Of a DNA stretch of 10,367 nt, positions 1 through 7,764 are shown piece by piece (positions within the stretch are counted from its first letter, which is position 1; the number at the start of each line of letters is the position of its first letter). The stretch comes from CAYMSA01 sp964392965 (GTDB lineage: Bacteria > Actinomycetota > Coriobacteriia > Anaerosomatales > Anaerosomataceae): NCBI GenBank assembly GCA_964392965.1, contig CAYMSA010000060.1, positions 1 to 10,367 of the forward strand. The letters are read 5' to 3'. A program made the position numbers and the translations under genes. The notes beneath the pieces are model-generated. The model saw only the letters and a program-made list of their open reading frames with translations, was not told the origin of the DNA and did no database searches.

Positions 1-49
1 GGGTGGCCGCACCGTCGGCTCGGGCCGCGTCACGAAGATCCTGAAGTAG
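1..49 (+). CDS. tuf: Elongation factor Tu, C-terminal end only (5' part outside window)
   Basis: The frame starting at base 2 reads GGRTVGSGRVTKILK and then stops at TAG (47-49). This closely matches the extreme C-terminus of bacterial EF-Tu (typically GGRTVGAGxVxKIL), part of its third beta-barrel domain. EF-Tu is the GTPase that delivers aminoacyl-tRNA to the ribosomal A site. Only 15 residues are visible, so nothing can be said about the GTPase domain. A strong terminator follows 20 bases after the stop, so tuf ends its own transcription unit. An EF-Tu gene just upstream of rpmG/secE/nusG is a common bacterial arrangement. Confidence 0.93.
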   Translation, partial: GGRTVGSGRVTKILK

Positions 50-68
50 CTTTCGGGACCATGCACGG

Positions 69-101
69 AAACGGGGCCTGGCGTCAGCCGGGTCCCGTTT
101 T
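69..101 (+). terminator. Intrinsic terminator after tuf
   Basis: Bases 69-82 pair with 87-100 to make a 14-bp stem with two G-T wobbles (76/93 and 79/90) and a 4-base GTCA loop (83-86). The 3' arm runs into TTTT (98-101). The A-rich 5' foot pairs with this T-run, as in many intrinsic terminators. The stem is GC-rich and the T-run is short. It separates tuf from the promoter at 129-158. Confidence 0.85.
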
Positions 102-128
102 GGCCGCTCGAAGGGCCTGTTGGTGAGT

Positions 129-158
129 TTGACAGTGCGTAAGGGCGGGTGTTAGATT
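129..158 (+). promoter_or_regulatory. Housekeeping sigma promoter for rpmG-tRNA-Trp-secE-nusG
   Basis: A perfect -35 box TTGACA lies at 129-134. A -10 box TAGATT (4 of 6 to TATAAT) lies at 153-158, with an 18-base spacer. Transcription would start near 164-167, about 46-49 bases before rpmG. The site lies just after the tuf terminator, where a new promoter is expected. No other good promoter is seen before nusG, so rpmG, the tRNA, secE and nusG are probably co-transcribed from here. Confidence 0.75.
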
Positions 159-212
159 ACGCTACCGTGCGGCCGCCGGGAGGTCTCGCCGCTTGGCCGT
201 GAGGAGGATCCG

Positions 213-362
213 ATGAGAACGCTGGTGACGTTGGCGTGTACGGAGTGCAAGAGGCGCAACTACACGACCAACAAGAACAAGCAGAACAACCCCGAACGCA
301 TCGAGTACAAGAAGTACTGCAAGTGGTGCCAGACGCACACACTGCACAAGGAGACTCGATAG
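213..362 (+). CDS. rpmG: 50S ribosomal protein L33, zinc-binding form
   Basis: This 49-residue protein has the normal length and composition of bacterial L33, a small basic protein of the large ribosomal subunit near the E site. Four cysteines at C9, C12, C36 and C39 form two CxxC pairs, a zinc ribbon, so this is the C+ (zinc-containing) type of L33. The C- paralogue used under zinc starvation lacks these residues. The N-terminal MRTLVTLACTEC and the KxRIEYKKYCxxCxxHTxHKExR pattern near the C-terminus fit the family. GAGGAGG (201-207) lies 5 bases before the ATG and fixes the start. It is the first gene after the promoter at 129-158, with the tRNA-Trp gene 25 bases downstream. rpmG beside secE and nusG is a widespread gene order. 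Confidence 0.95.
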   Translation: MRTLVTLACTECKRRNYTTNKNKQNNPERIEYKKYCKWCQTHTLHKETR

Positions 363-387
363 ACGCACGGGACAGCGCGAGTGACAC

Positions 388-463
388 AGGGCAGTAGCTC
401 CAACGGTAGAGCGCCGGTCTCCAAAACCGGATGTTGGGGGTTCGAATCCCTCCTGCCCTGCCA
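388..463 (+). tRNA. trnW: tRNA-Trp (anticodon CCA), 3' CCA encoded
   Basis: A full cloverleaf can be folded by eye. The acceptor stem is 388-394 with 453-459 (AGGGCAG/CTGCCCT). The D arm is 397-400 with 409-412. The anticodon stem is 414-418 with 426-430 (CCGGT/ACCGG), closing the loop CTCCAAA with anticodon CCA at 421-423. The T arm is 436-440 with 448-452, with loop TTCGAAT. The discriminator base G460 is the one expected for bacterial tRNA-Trp. The 3' CCA (461-463) is in the DNA. The gene sits between rpmG and secE with short gaps and no evident promoter of its own, so it is probably cut out of a polycistronic transcript by RNase P and a 3' nuclease. Confidence 0.98.
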
Positions 464-474
464 CTGACGCACGA

Positions 475-521
475 GCCGCGGCATCCGCTGCGGTGGACGA
501 TAGAGCCCGGGGTGGCCGGGC
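475..521 (+). other. Two tandem stem-loops between tRNA-Trp and secE
   Basis: The first stem pairs 475-482 with 487-494 (8 bp including two G-T wobbles, loop ATCC). The second pairs 505-510 with 516-521 (GCCCGG/CCGGGC, loop GGTGG). Neither is followed by a T-run, so they are unlikely to be strong terminators. They lie just 3' of the tRNA and end about 18 bases before the preferred secE start. They could mark where the tRNA is separated from the secE-nusG mRNA, or protect the new 5' end. The role is inference; the pairing is direct. Confidence 0.45.
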
Positions 522-539
522 AGAAGAGATGTGACGGTA

Positions 540-791
540 ATGGCACAGGCGAGCGGCAAGACCGCCGGCAAGAACACAACGAAGAAGCCCGGTGTGTTCA
601 CGCGCGTGAGCAAGTACCTCAAGGAAGTGAGGACTGAGCTCAGGCGGGTGACGTGGCCCAACGGCGCGGAGGTTCGGAACTCCACGGTCGTGGTGGTTGC
701 GACCCTTGCCTTCTTCATCGTCTTCACGCTGATCGTCGACAACATCTCATCGTTCGTCTTCATCAACTGGCTCGCCGGGATCGGTAGGTAG
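540..791 (+). CDS. secE: Protein translocase subunit SecE
   Basis: This 83-residue protein is a small single-span SecE. SecE clamps SecY in the SecYEG channel that exports proteins across the cytoplasmic membrane. Residues 1-20 are a polar, lysine-rich cytoplasmic tail. Residues 20-38 are an amphipathic helix leading to the family signature ELRRVTWP (33-40). One hydrophobic segment follows (about 48-66). The length fits the short Gram-positive form, not the three-span E. coli form. An in-frame GTG at 531 would add MTV. I prefer ATG 540 because the purine-rich AGAAGAG (522-528) is only 2 bases from GTG 531 and 11 from ATG 540; neither spacing is ideal. nusG follows 7 bases after the stop, so the two are tightly coupled. 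secE-nusG is one of the most conserved bacterial gene pairs. Confidence 0.94.
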   Translation: MAQASGKTAGKNTTKKPGVFTRVSKYLKEVRTELRRVTWPNGAEVRNSTVVVVATLAFFIVFTLIVDNISSFVFINWLAGIGR

Positions 792-798
792 AGGCGAG

Positions 799-1329
799 AT
801 GGCCAAGAAGTGGTACGTGATTCACACATACTCCGGCTACGAGAACAAGGTCGCAACGAATCTCCGGCACCGGATCGAGACGATGGGGATGCAGGAGCGC
901 ATCTTCGACGTGCTCATCCCTAAGGAGACGGTGACCGACATCAAGGGCGGTGGCCGCAAGGTCACGAGCGAGAAGAAGGTCTTCCCCGGCTACATCCTTG
1001 TGCAGATGGAGTTGGACGACGATTCGTGGTACGTCGTCCGCAATACACCCGGCGTCACGGGATTCGTCGGTGCTCAGGCGAAGCCGGTAGCCCTTTCCCG
1101 GGCCGAGGTGGACAAGATTCGCGGTCGCGCCGCTACTTCGGCACGTCCGAAGATGATGACCGACTTCTCGGAGGGGATGCCGGTGAAGGTTACGGCCGGT
1201 CCTCTCGCTGACTTCGACGGTGTCATCGCCGAGGTTAACGCCGATCAGGGCAAGCTCAAGGTCATGGTCTCCATCTTCGGTCGCGAAACGCCCGTGGAGC
1301 TCGGATTCGACCAGGTCGCCAAGGTGTGA
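799..1329 (+). CDS. nusG: Transcription termination/antitermination factor NusG
   Basis: This 176-residue NusG binds the beta-prime clamp of elongating RNA polymerase. In other bacteria it changes pausing and recruits Rho or ribosomal protein S10. The NGN domain (about 1-110) starts KKWYVIHTYSGYENKV and contains KVFPGYILVQM (60-70), WYVVRNTPGVTGFVG (77-91) and KP..LS. The KOW domain (about 123-176) contains EGMPVKVTAGPLADFDGVIAEV (125-146). A linker near 108-122 joins them. A GAGG (791-794) overlaps the secE stop codon and precedes the ATG by 4 bases, suggesting translational coupling. The protein lacks the long acidic N-terminal extension seen in Streptomyces and Mycobacterium NusG. It lies between secE and rplK, the usual order. 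Confidence 0.96.
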   Translation: MAKKWYVIHTYSGYENKVATNLRHRIETMGMQERIFDVLIPKETVTDIKGGGRKVTSEKKVFPGYILVQMELDDDSWYVVRNTPGVTGFVGAQAKPVALSRAEVDKIRGRAATSARPKMMTDFSEGMPVKVTAGPLADFDGVIAEVNADQGKLKVMVSIFGRETPVELGFDQVAKV

Positions 1330-1443
1330 TCACCGGTCGACGCGTGCCGGGAACGATGCACCCGGGCTTCTCGCGCGTCATGGGCCGTGTCGGTAAGTGA
1401 AGGACGAGCAGCGCTCTTCTGCGCTGAGAGGTGAGGACGAGAT
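1330..1443 (+). promoter_or_regulatory. Structured leader of rplK (candidate L1/L11 control region)
   Basis: This 114-base gap holds an interrupted hairpin. Outer stem 1339-1344 pairs with 1374-1379 (GACGCG/CGCGTC), and inner stem 1347-1351 pairs with 1361-1365 (CCGGG/CCCGG). A second hairpin, CAGCGC/GCGCTG (1409-1414 with 1421-1426, loop TCTTCT), ends just before the rplK ribosome-binding region (AGAGGTGAGG near 1428-1437). In E. coli and other bacteria L1 represses the L11-L1 mRNA by binding an rRNA-like structure, often upstream of rplK. I cannot confirm that this region mimics the L1 site of 23S rRNA. I see no convincing promoter here, so rplKA may be read through from the upstream operon. 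Confidence 0.4.
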
Positions 1444-1869
1444 ATGGCGAAGAAGGCCATCGGCTACGTCAAGCTGCAGATTCCCGCCGGCCAGGCGAAC
1501 CCGGCACCCCCGGTGGGTCCGGCGCTCGGCCAGCACCAGGTAAACATCATGCAGTTCTGCCAGGCGTACAACGCCGCTACGCAGGACAAGGTGGGCACCA
1601 TCATCCCGGTCGAGATCACGGTCTACGAGGACCGGACGTTCACGTTCGTGCTCAAGACCCCGCCGGCTGCGGTTCTGCTCAAGCAGGCTGCGGGAGTGGA
1701 TTCCGGCTCGGGAACCCCCAACCGCAAGAAGGTGGCGAGTGTCACGCGCGATCAGGTGCGGGAGATCGCCGAGCAGAAGATGCCGGATTTGAATGCCAAC
1801 GACATCGATGCAGCGATGAAGATCATCGAGGGAACCGCCCGATCGATGGGAATCACGGTCGCCGAGTAG
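1444..1869 (+). CDS. rplK: 50S ribosomal protein L11
   Basis: This 141-residue protein has standard L11 length. L11 binds the GTPase-associated region of 23S rRNA at the base of the L12 stalk. There it takes part in factor-dependent GTP hydrolysis and, in many bacteria, in RelA activation. The N-terminal domain has the proline-rich segment IPAGQANPAPPVGPALGQH (13-31), which with rRNA forms the thiostrepton-binding pocket. The family prolines, including P23 and P26, are present. The C-terminal rRNA-binding domain has the typical KMPDLNAND and EGTARSMGI motifs. One small variation is GQHQVNIM where GQHGVNIM or GQHAVNIM is more usual. The start is supported by a purine-rich ribosome-binding region about 7 bases upstream. 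rplA follows after 83 bases. Confidence 0.97.
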   Translation: MAKKAIGYVKLQIPAGQANPAPPVGPALGQHQVNIMQFCQAYNAATQDKVGTIIPVEITVYEDRTFTFVLKTPPAAVLLKQAAGVDSGSGTPNRKKVASVTRDQVREIAEQKMPDLNANDIDAAMKIIEGTARSMGITVAE

Positions 1870-1918
1870 TGTGAGCCCGGCGCCGATGCGCGTCGGTTCG
1901 CGTCATGCAGGTGTGGGA

Positions 1919-1932
1919 GGGCCATCGGGCCC
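1919..1932 (+). other. Stem-loop in the rplK-rplA spacer
   Basis: GGGCC (1919-1923) pairs perfectly with GGCCC (1928-1932) around a 4-base ATCG loop, 10 bases before the rplA ribosome-binding site (GAGGAGGAG, 1942-1950). A second small CCGA/TCGG pairing is possible near 1883-1894. There is no T-run. It could modulate rplA translation or mark an L1-responsive element, but the stem is short and the role is speculative. Confidence 0.3.
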
Positions 1933-1952
1933 GCTGACCACGAGGAGGAGTC

Positions 1953-2657
1953 ATGAAGCACGGCAAGAAGATGCAGGCGGCTCAGGCCGCCGTCGATCGC
2001 TCGAAGCTCTACACGCCGCTCGAGGCATTGAAGCTGGCTCAGGAAGTCGCTTCGGCCAACTTCGATGAGACCGTCGAGGTGCACTTCCGTCTGGGTATCG
2101 ACACGCGCCAGGCGGACCAGCAGGTCCGTGGCAGCGTCTCGCTTCCTGCCGGTACGGGCAAGGACGTCCGCGTCGCCGTCTTCGCTCAGGGCGACAAGGC
2201 TCGCGAGGCCGAAGAGGCTGGTGCCGAGGTAGTGGGTGCGGACGACCTCGTCGAGCGCATCTCGGGCGGTTTCCTGGAGTTCGACGCTACGGTCGCCACC
2301 CCCGACATGATGTCGAAGGTCGGTCGCCTCGGCAAGATTCTCGGAACTCGCGGCCTCATGCCCAACCCCAAGCTCGGCACCGTCACGATGGACGTAGCCC
2401 GTGTCGTTCGGGAGCTCAAGGCCGGTCGAGTCGAGTATCGTGCCGACAAGTACGGTATCGCGCACGTGGGCATCGGCAAGAAGTCGTTCACGACCGAGGC
2501 CCTGCTGCAGAACTACAGCATGCTCCTCGATGAGATCGTACGTGCGAAGCCGGCGTCATCGAAGGGGCGGTACCTGAAGTCGATCACGGTCTCGACGACG
2601 ATGGGCCCCGGCATCAAGGTCGACCCGCTCAAGACGCGCAGTCTCTTCGAGGAGTAG
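1953..2657 (+). CDS. rplA: 50S ribosomal protein L1
   Basis: This 234-residue protein has normal L1 length. L1 forms the mobile L1 stalk at the ribosomal E site and helps release deacylated tRNA; in many bacteria it also represses its own operon. Visible family features are the basic start MKHGKKMQ, the VRGSVSLPAGTGK segment, the L1 signature around GRLGKILGTRGLMPNPK (124-140), and the C-terminal KGRYLKSITVSTTMGPGIKVD region. Domain I is split in sequence (N- and C-terminal parts), with domain II in the middle. GAGGAGGAG (1942-1950) lies just upstream of the ATG and fixes the start. It follows rplK closely and is separated from rplJ by a long leader, so rplKA and rplJL are probably regulated separately. 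Confidence 0.97.
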   Translation: MKHGKKMQAAQAAVDRSKLYTPLEALKLAQEVASANFDETVEVHFRLGIDTRQADQQVRGSVSLPAGTGKDVRVAVFAQGDKAREAEEAGAEVVGADDLVERISGGFLEFDATVATPDMMSKVGRLGKILGTRGLMPNPKLGTVTMDVARVVRELKAGRVEYRADKYGIAHVGIGKKSFTTEALLQNYSMLLDEIVRAKPASSKGRYLKSITVSTTMGPGIKVDPLKTRSLFEE

Positions 2658-2668
2658 TCGGTCGCTTC

Positions 2669-2697
2669 TTGTGTCATCCGCATGGAGCGTGCATACT
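2669..2697 (+). promoter_or_regulatory. Candidate promoter for rplJL
   Basis: TTGTGT (2669-2674) and CATACT (2692-2697) are separated by 17 bases. The -10 box matches TATAAT at 4 of 6 positions and the -35 box matches TTGACA only at TTG. A start near 2704 would place the L10-type leader at the very 5' end of the transcript, which supports the call. The match is weak and could be chance in this long gap. Confidence 0.35.
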
Positions 2698-2712
2698 GTG
2701 CTCCGTTGTTCT

Positions 2713-2805
2713 TGAAAACACACGCACGATCACTGCCGAAGACAGCAGGTGCCCGGTGACCCGGGCGGAAGGGGACTATCGAGGTCCCGCCAGCCGAGGT
2801 GGGGA
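2713..2805 (+). promoter_or_regulatory. L10 leader (autoregulatory mRNA element of rplJL)
   Basis: The L10-(L12)4 complex represses rplJL in many bacteria by binding a kink-turn structure in the leader that mimics its 23S rRNA site. The conserved strands can be recognised here from memory of that family: CCGAAGACAGCAGGTG (2736-2751) and CCAGCCGAGGT (2790-2800). Between them are two hairpins: GCCCGG/CCGGGC (2751-2756 with 2761-2766, loop TGAC) and GGGAC/GTCCC (2772-2776 with 2784-2788, loop 2777-2783). The helix closing the element, GCAGG (2745-2749) with CCAGC (2790-2794), has one A-A mismatch (2747/2792). The position, in the gap just before rplJ, is as expected. A covariance-model search with the L10 leader family would settle the boundaries. 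Confidence 0.72.
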
Positions 2806-2816
2806 TACGATCGACT

Positions 2817-2910
2817 ACCGGAGTTGCTCCGGTTCTTGCGATTCGTGGCCCTCGCCGCAACCGGTGGGGGCCACACGCGTTTCCCGGGACACCAGTCCCG
2901 GCACCGCGTG
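2817..2910 (+). other. Three consecutive stem-loops in the 3' half of the rplJ leader
   Basis: Stem 1 is ACCGGAG/CTCCGGT (2817-2823 with 2827-2833, loop TTG), followed by a T-rich TTCTT. Stem 2 pairs 2845-2856 with 2863-2874: 12 bp with two G-T wobbles and a 6-base loop. Stem 3 has an outer helix 2874-2879 with 2905-2910 (CACGCG/CGCGTG) and a perfect inner 7-bp helix 2884-2890 with 2895-2901 (CCGGGAC/GTCCCGG, loop ACCA). Stems 2 and 3 overlap only at base 2874. No long T-run is present. They may form a switching or attenuation region, or a folded spacer between the L10 site and the ribosome-binding site. Confidence 0.5.
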
Positions 2911-2954
2911 CTCCCACTCGAAGTGACGGGGCGTGTAGGGAAGGAGGGAAGTGT

Positions 2955-3476
2955 ATGCCAACAACAAAGAAGCAGGATACGGTCGTCGAGATCAAGGACC
3001 GCTTCGCTGGTGCTGGTGGTGTCATCGTCGCCGACTACCGTGGTCTCACGGTGAAGGAGATGCGTGCACTGCGCACCGCTCTGCGTGAGGTAGGCGCCGA
3101 GGCTACCGTGTACAAGAACTCTCTCACGCAGATCGCGCTAAGAGAGCTCGAGTTGCCTAACATGGACGAACTGCTCGCAGGCCCCACTCTGTTCGTGTTC
3201 GTCGAGGAGGACCCGGTGGCCGCAGCAAAGGCCATGGTCGACTTCGCGAAGGGACGGAAGACCTTCGTTCCCAAGGGTGGTCTGGTCGACGGTCGGGTGA
3301 TTCTGGCCGATGATGTCAAGGCGCTGGCGTCTCTGCCGTCGCGCGAGGAGCTTGTGGCCAAGCTCATGGGTACGATGCTCAACCCGCTGCGTGGGTTCAT
3401 GGGCATGGCGAATGCTCCTGCGAGCGCATTCGCCCGAGTGGTGCAGGCTGTGGCAGATCAGAAGGCCGCCGCCTAG
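2955..3476 (+). CDS. rplJ: 50S ribosomal protein L10
   Basis: This 173-residue protein has typical L10 length. L10 anchors the L12 stalk to 23S rRNA, and its C-terminal helix carries the L12 dimers. The N-terminal globular domain includes VIVADYRGLTVKEM and the VYKNSLTQIAL rRNA-binding segment. A hinge and a long alanine-rich C-terminal helix end the protein (roughly 145-173), as expected for the L12-binding spine. The frame stays open upstream to 2799, but ATG 2955 is clearly the start: GGAGGG (2943-2948) sits 6 bases ahead of it, MPTTKKQ is a normal L10 start, and the upstream frame covers the structured leader. rplL follows after 69 bases. Expression is probably set by L10-L12 binding to the leader. 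Confidence 0.97.
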   Translation: MPTTKKQDTVVEIKDRFAGAGGVIVADYRGLTVKEMRALRTALREVGAEATVYKNSLTQIALRELELPNMDELLAGPTLFVFVEEDPVAAAKAMVDFAKGRKTFVPKGGLVDGRVILADDVKALASLPSREELVAKLMGTMLNPLRGFMGMANAPASAFARVVQAVADQKAAA

Positions 3477-3545
3477 ATTCGAGTCGACCGGTACGTGGAC
3501 GACGGATAGGCCGTCGGTCCCGGGCTATGTGAAGGAGAAACACGA

Positions 3546-3929
3546 ATGGCTGATATCACGAGAGCTGACGTTCTGGAGTGGGTCAAGGGCGCCCCGGCGC
3601 TCGAGCTCGCCGAGCTTGTCAAGGAGATGGAAGAGGTATTCGGCGTGTCCGCGGCTGCACCTGTCGCCGCCGCCGCCGCTGCTCCGGCCGCCGCTGAGGC
3701 CGCCGAGGAGGAGAAGGACAGCTTCGATGTCATCATCGTCGGCGCTGGCGATAAGAAGATCCAGGTCATCAAGGTCGTCCGCGAGCTGGACTCCAGCCTC
3801 GGTCTCAAGGAAGCGAAGGATCTGGTCGACGCTGCCCCCAAGGCTGTGCTGACCGGTGTCAACAAGGAGAAGGCAGCGGAGGCGAAGGCGAAGCTTGAGG
3901 AAGCCGGCGCAGCCATCGAGATCAAGTAG
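3546..3929 (+). CDS. rplL: 50S ribosomal protein L7/L12
   Basis: This 127-residue acidic protein forms the multi-copy ribosomal stalk that recruits EF-Tu, EF-G, IF2 and release factors. Residues 1-34 are the N-terminal dimerisation and L10-binding domain (ending EVFGVS). Residues 35-57 are a flexible Ala/Pro hinge encoded by a GCC/GCT/GCG-rich run near 3660-3705. Residues 58-127 are the factor-binding domain with KKIQVIKVVRE, GLKEAKDLVDAAPK and the typical end EEAGAAIEIK. AAGGAG (3531-3536) lies 9 bases before the ATG. The 69-base rplJ-rplL spacer holds a small GACGG/CCGTC hairpin (3501-3505 with 3511-3515). L12 is made in excess over L10, so a local translation signal is expected here. Confidence 0.98.
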   Translation: MADITRADVLEWVKGAPALELAELVKEMEEVFGVSAAAPVAAAAAAPAAAEAAEEEKDSFDVIIVGAGDKKIQVIKVVRELDSSLGLKEAKDLVDAAPKAVLTGVNKEKAAEAKAKLEEAGAAIEIK

Positions 3930-3938
3930 TCAATCATA

Positions 3939-3960
3939 CGGTCCTCCCAATAGAGGACCG
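3939..3960 (+). other. Stem-loop after rplL (possible attenuator)
   Basis: CGGTCCTC (3939-3946) pairs perfectly with GAGGACCG (3953-3960) around a 6-base CCAATA loop, starting 9 bases after the rplL stop. The following bases are GGCAGTGATG, with no T-run, so it is not a classical intrinsic terminator. In E. coli a partial terminator lies between rplL and rpoB and lowers rpoBC relative to rplJL. This hairpin is in the equivalent place but may instead protect the rplJL 3' end. Confidence 0.5.
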
Positions 3961-3967
3961 GGCAGTG

Positions 3968-4000
3968 ATGGCCGGTGGCGCATAGGGCGTCATCGGCCAT
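3968..4000 (+). other. 13-bp stem-loop in the rplL-rpoB gap
   Basis: Bases 3968-3980 pair with 3988-4000 without a bulge: 13 bp with two G-T wobbles (3975/3993 and 3978/3990) and a 7-base loop CATAGGG. It lies 7 bases after the hairpin at 3939-3960. In E. coli the rplL-rpoB spacer has an RNase III processing stem. This structure is in the same place and could play a similar part, though 13 bp is short for RNase III and its function is inference. Confidence 0.5.
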
Positions 4001-4026
4001 TCGTAGCATGCAGGGTGAACGGACAG

Positions 4027-4055
4027 TTGACCGAGACGTGATGTCTGGGTAGACT
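4027..4055 (+). promoter_or_regulatory. Promoter for rpoBC
   Basis: TTGACC (4027-4032, 5 of 6 to consensus) and TAGACT (4050-4055, 4 of 6) are separated by exactly 17 bases. Transcription would start near 4061-4063, about 44 bases before the rpoB start. The site lies after the two stem-loops of the rplL-rpoB gap, which suggests rpoBC has its own transcription start besides read-through from rplJL. Its -10 box resembles TAGATT of the promoter at 129-158. Confidence 0.7.
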
Positions 4056-4105
4056 GAACGTTTGCCACTCTCAGTACGCCGCTCGGGCAAAGGAGGAACA
4101 ACCTG

Positions 4106-7699
<3,594 letters not shown>

Positions 7700-7720
7700 G
7701 GCCCGGTACGAGTAAAGACA

Positions 7721-7750
7721 GGTGGGCACCCCGATCATGGGATGCCGACC
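7721..7750 (+). other. Stem-loop between rpoB and rpoC
   Basis: Bases 7721-7732 pair with 7739-7750 as 10 base pairs with two 1x1 mismatches (G7724/G7747 and C7729/A7742) and a 6-base GATCAT loop. The stem ends 4 bases before the rpoC ribosome-binding site TGGAGGT (7754-7760), close enough to affect ribosome access. There is no T-run, so it is not a terminator. A role in translation or mRNA processing is inference. Confidence 0.4.
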
Positions 7751-7764
7751 GGATGGAGGTATGG

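Noticed and set aside
529..534. ATG-TGA start-stop pair just before secE
   Set aside because: It could be a minimal upstream frame, but the purine run before it directly abuts the ATG, and such a hexamer is easily found by chance.
157..856. Minus-strand open frames across the tRNA-Trp region with peptides such as GQEGFEPPTSGF and RRDSNPQHP
   Set aside because: These are the well-known false peptides made by translating the antisense of a tRNA gene. They cover tRNA-Trp and neighbouring real genes.
2799..2954. A 52-residue N-terminal extension of L10 from ATG 2799
   Set aside because: Normal L10 begins at ATG 2955 with GGAGGG just upstream. The extension is Arg/Pro/Gly-rich and is read from structured leader RNA.
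2669..3054. Plus-strand open frames of 85 and 101 codons in the rplJ leader
   Set aside because: They cover the L10 leader and its stem-loops, lack a clear ribosome-binding site, and look like no known protein.
3660..3705. GCC/GCT-rich repeat
   Set aside because: It encodes the Ala/Pro hinge of L12. It is normal low-complexity coding sequence, not a separate repeat element.
7753..7764. Alternative rpoC start at ATG 7753
   Set aside because: It overlaps the TGGAGGT site used by ATG 7765 and has no convincing upstream site. It cannot be fully excluded because the spacing to 7765 is short.
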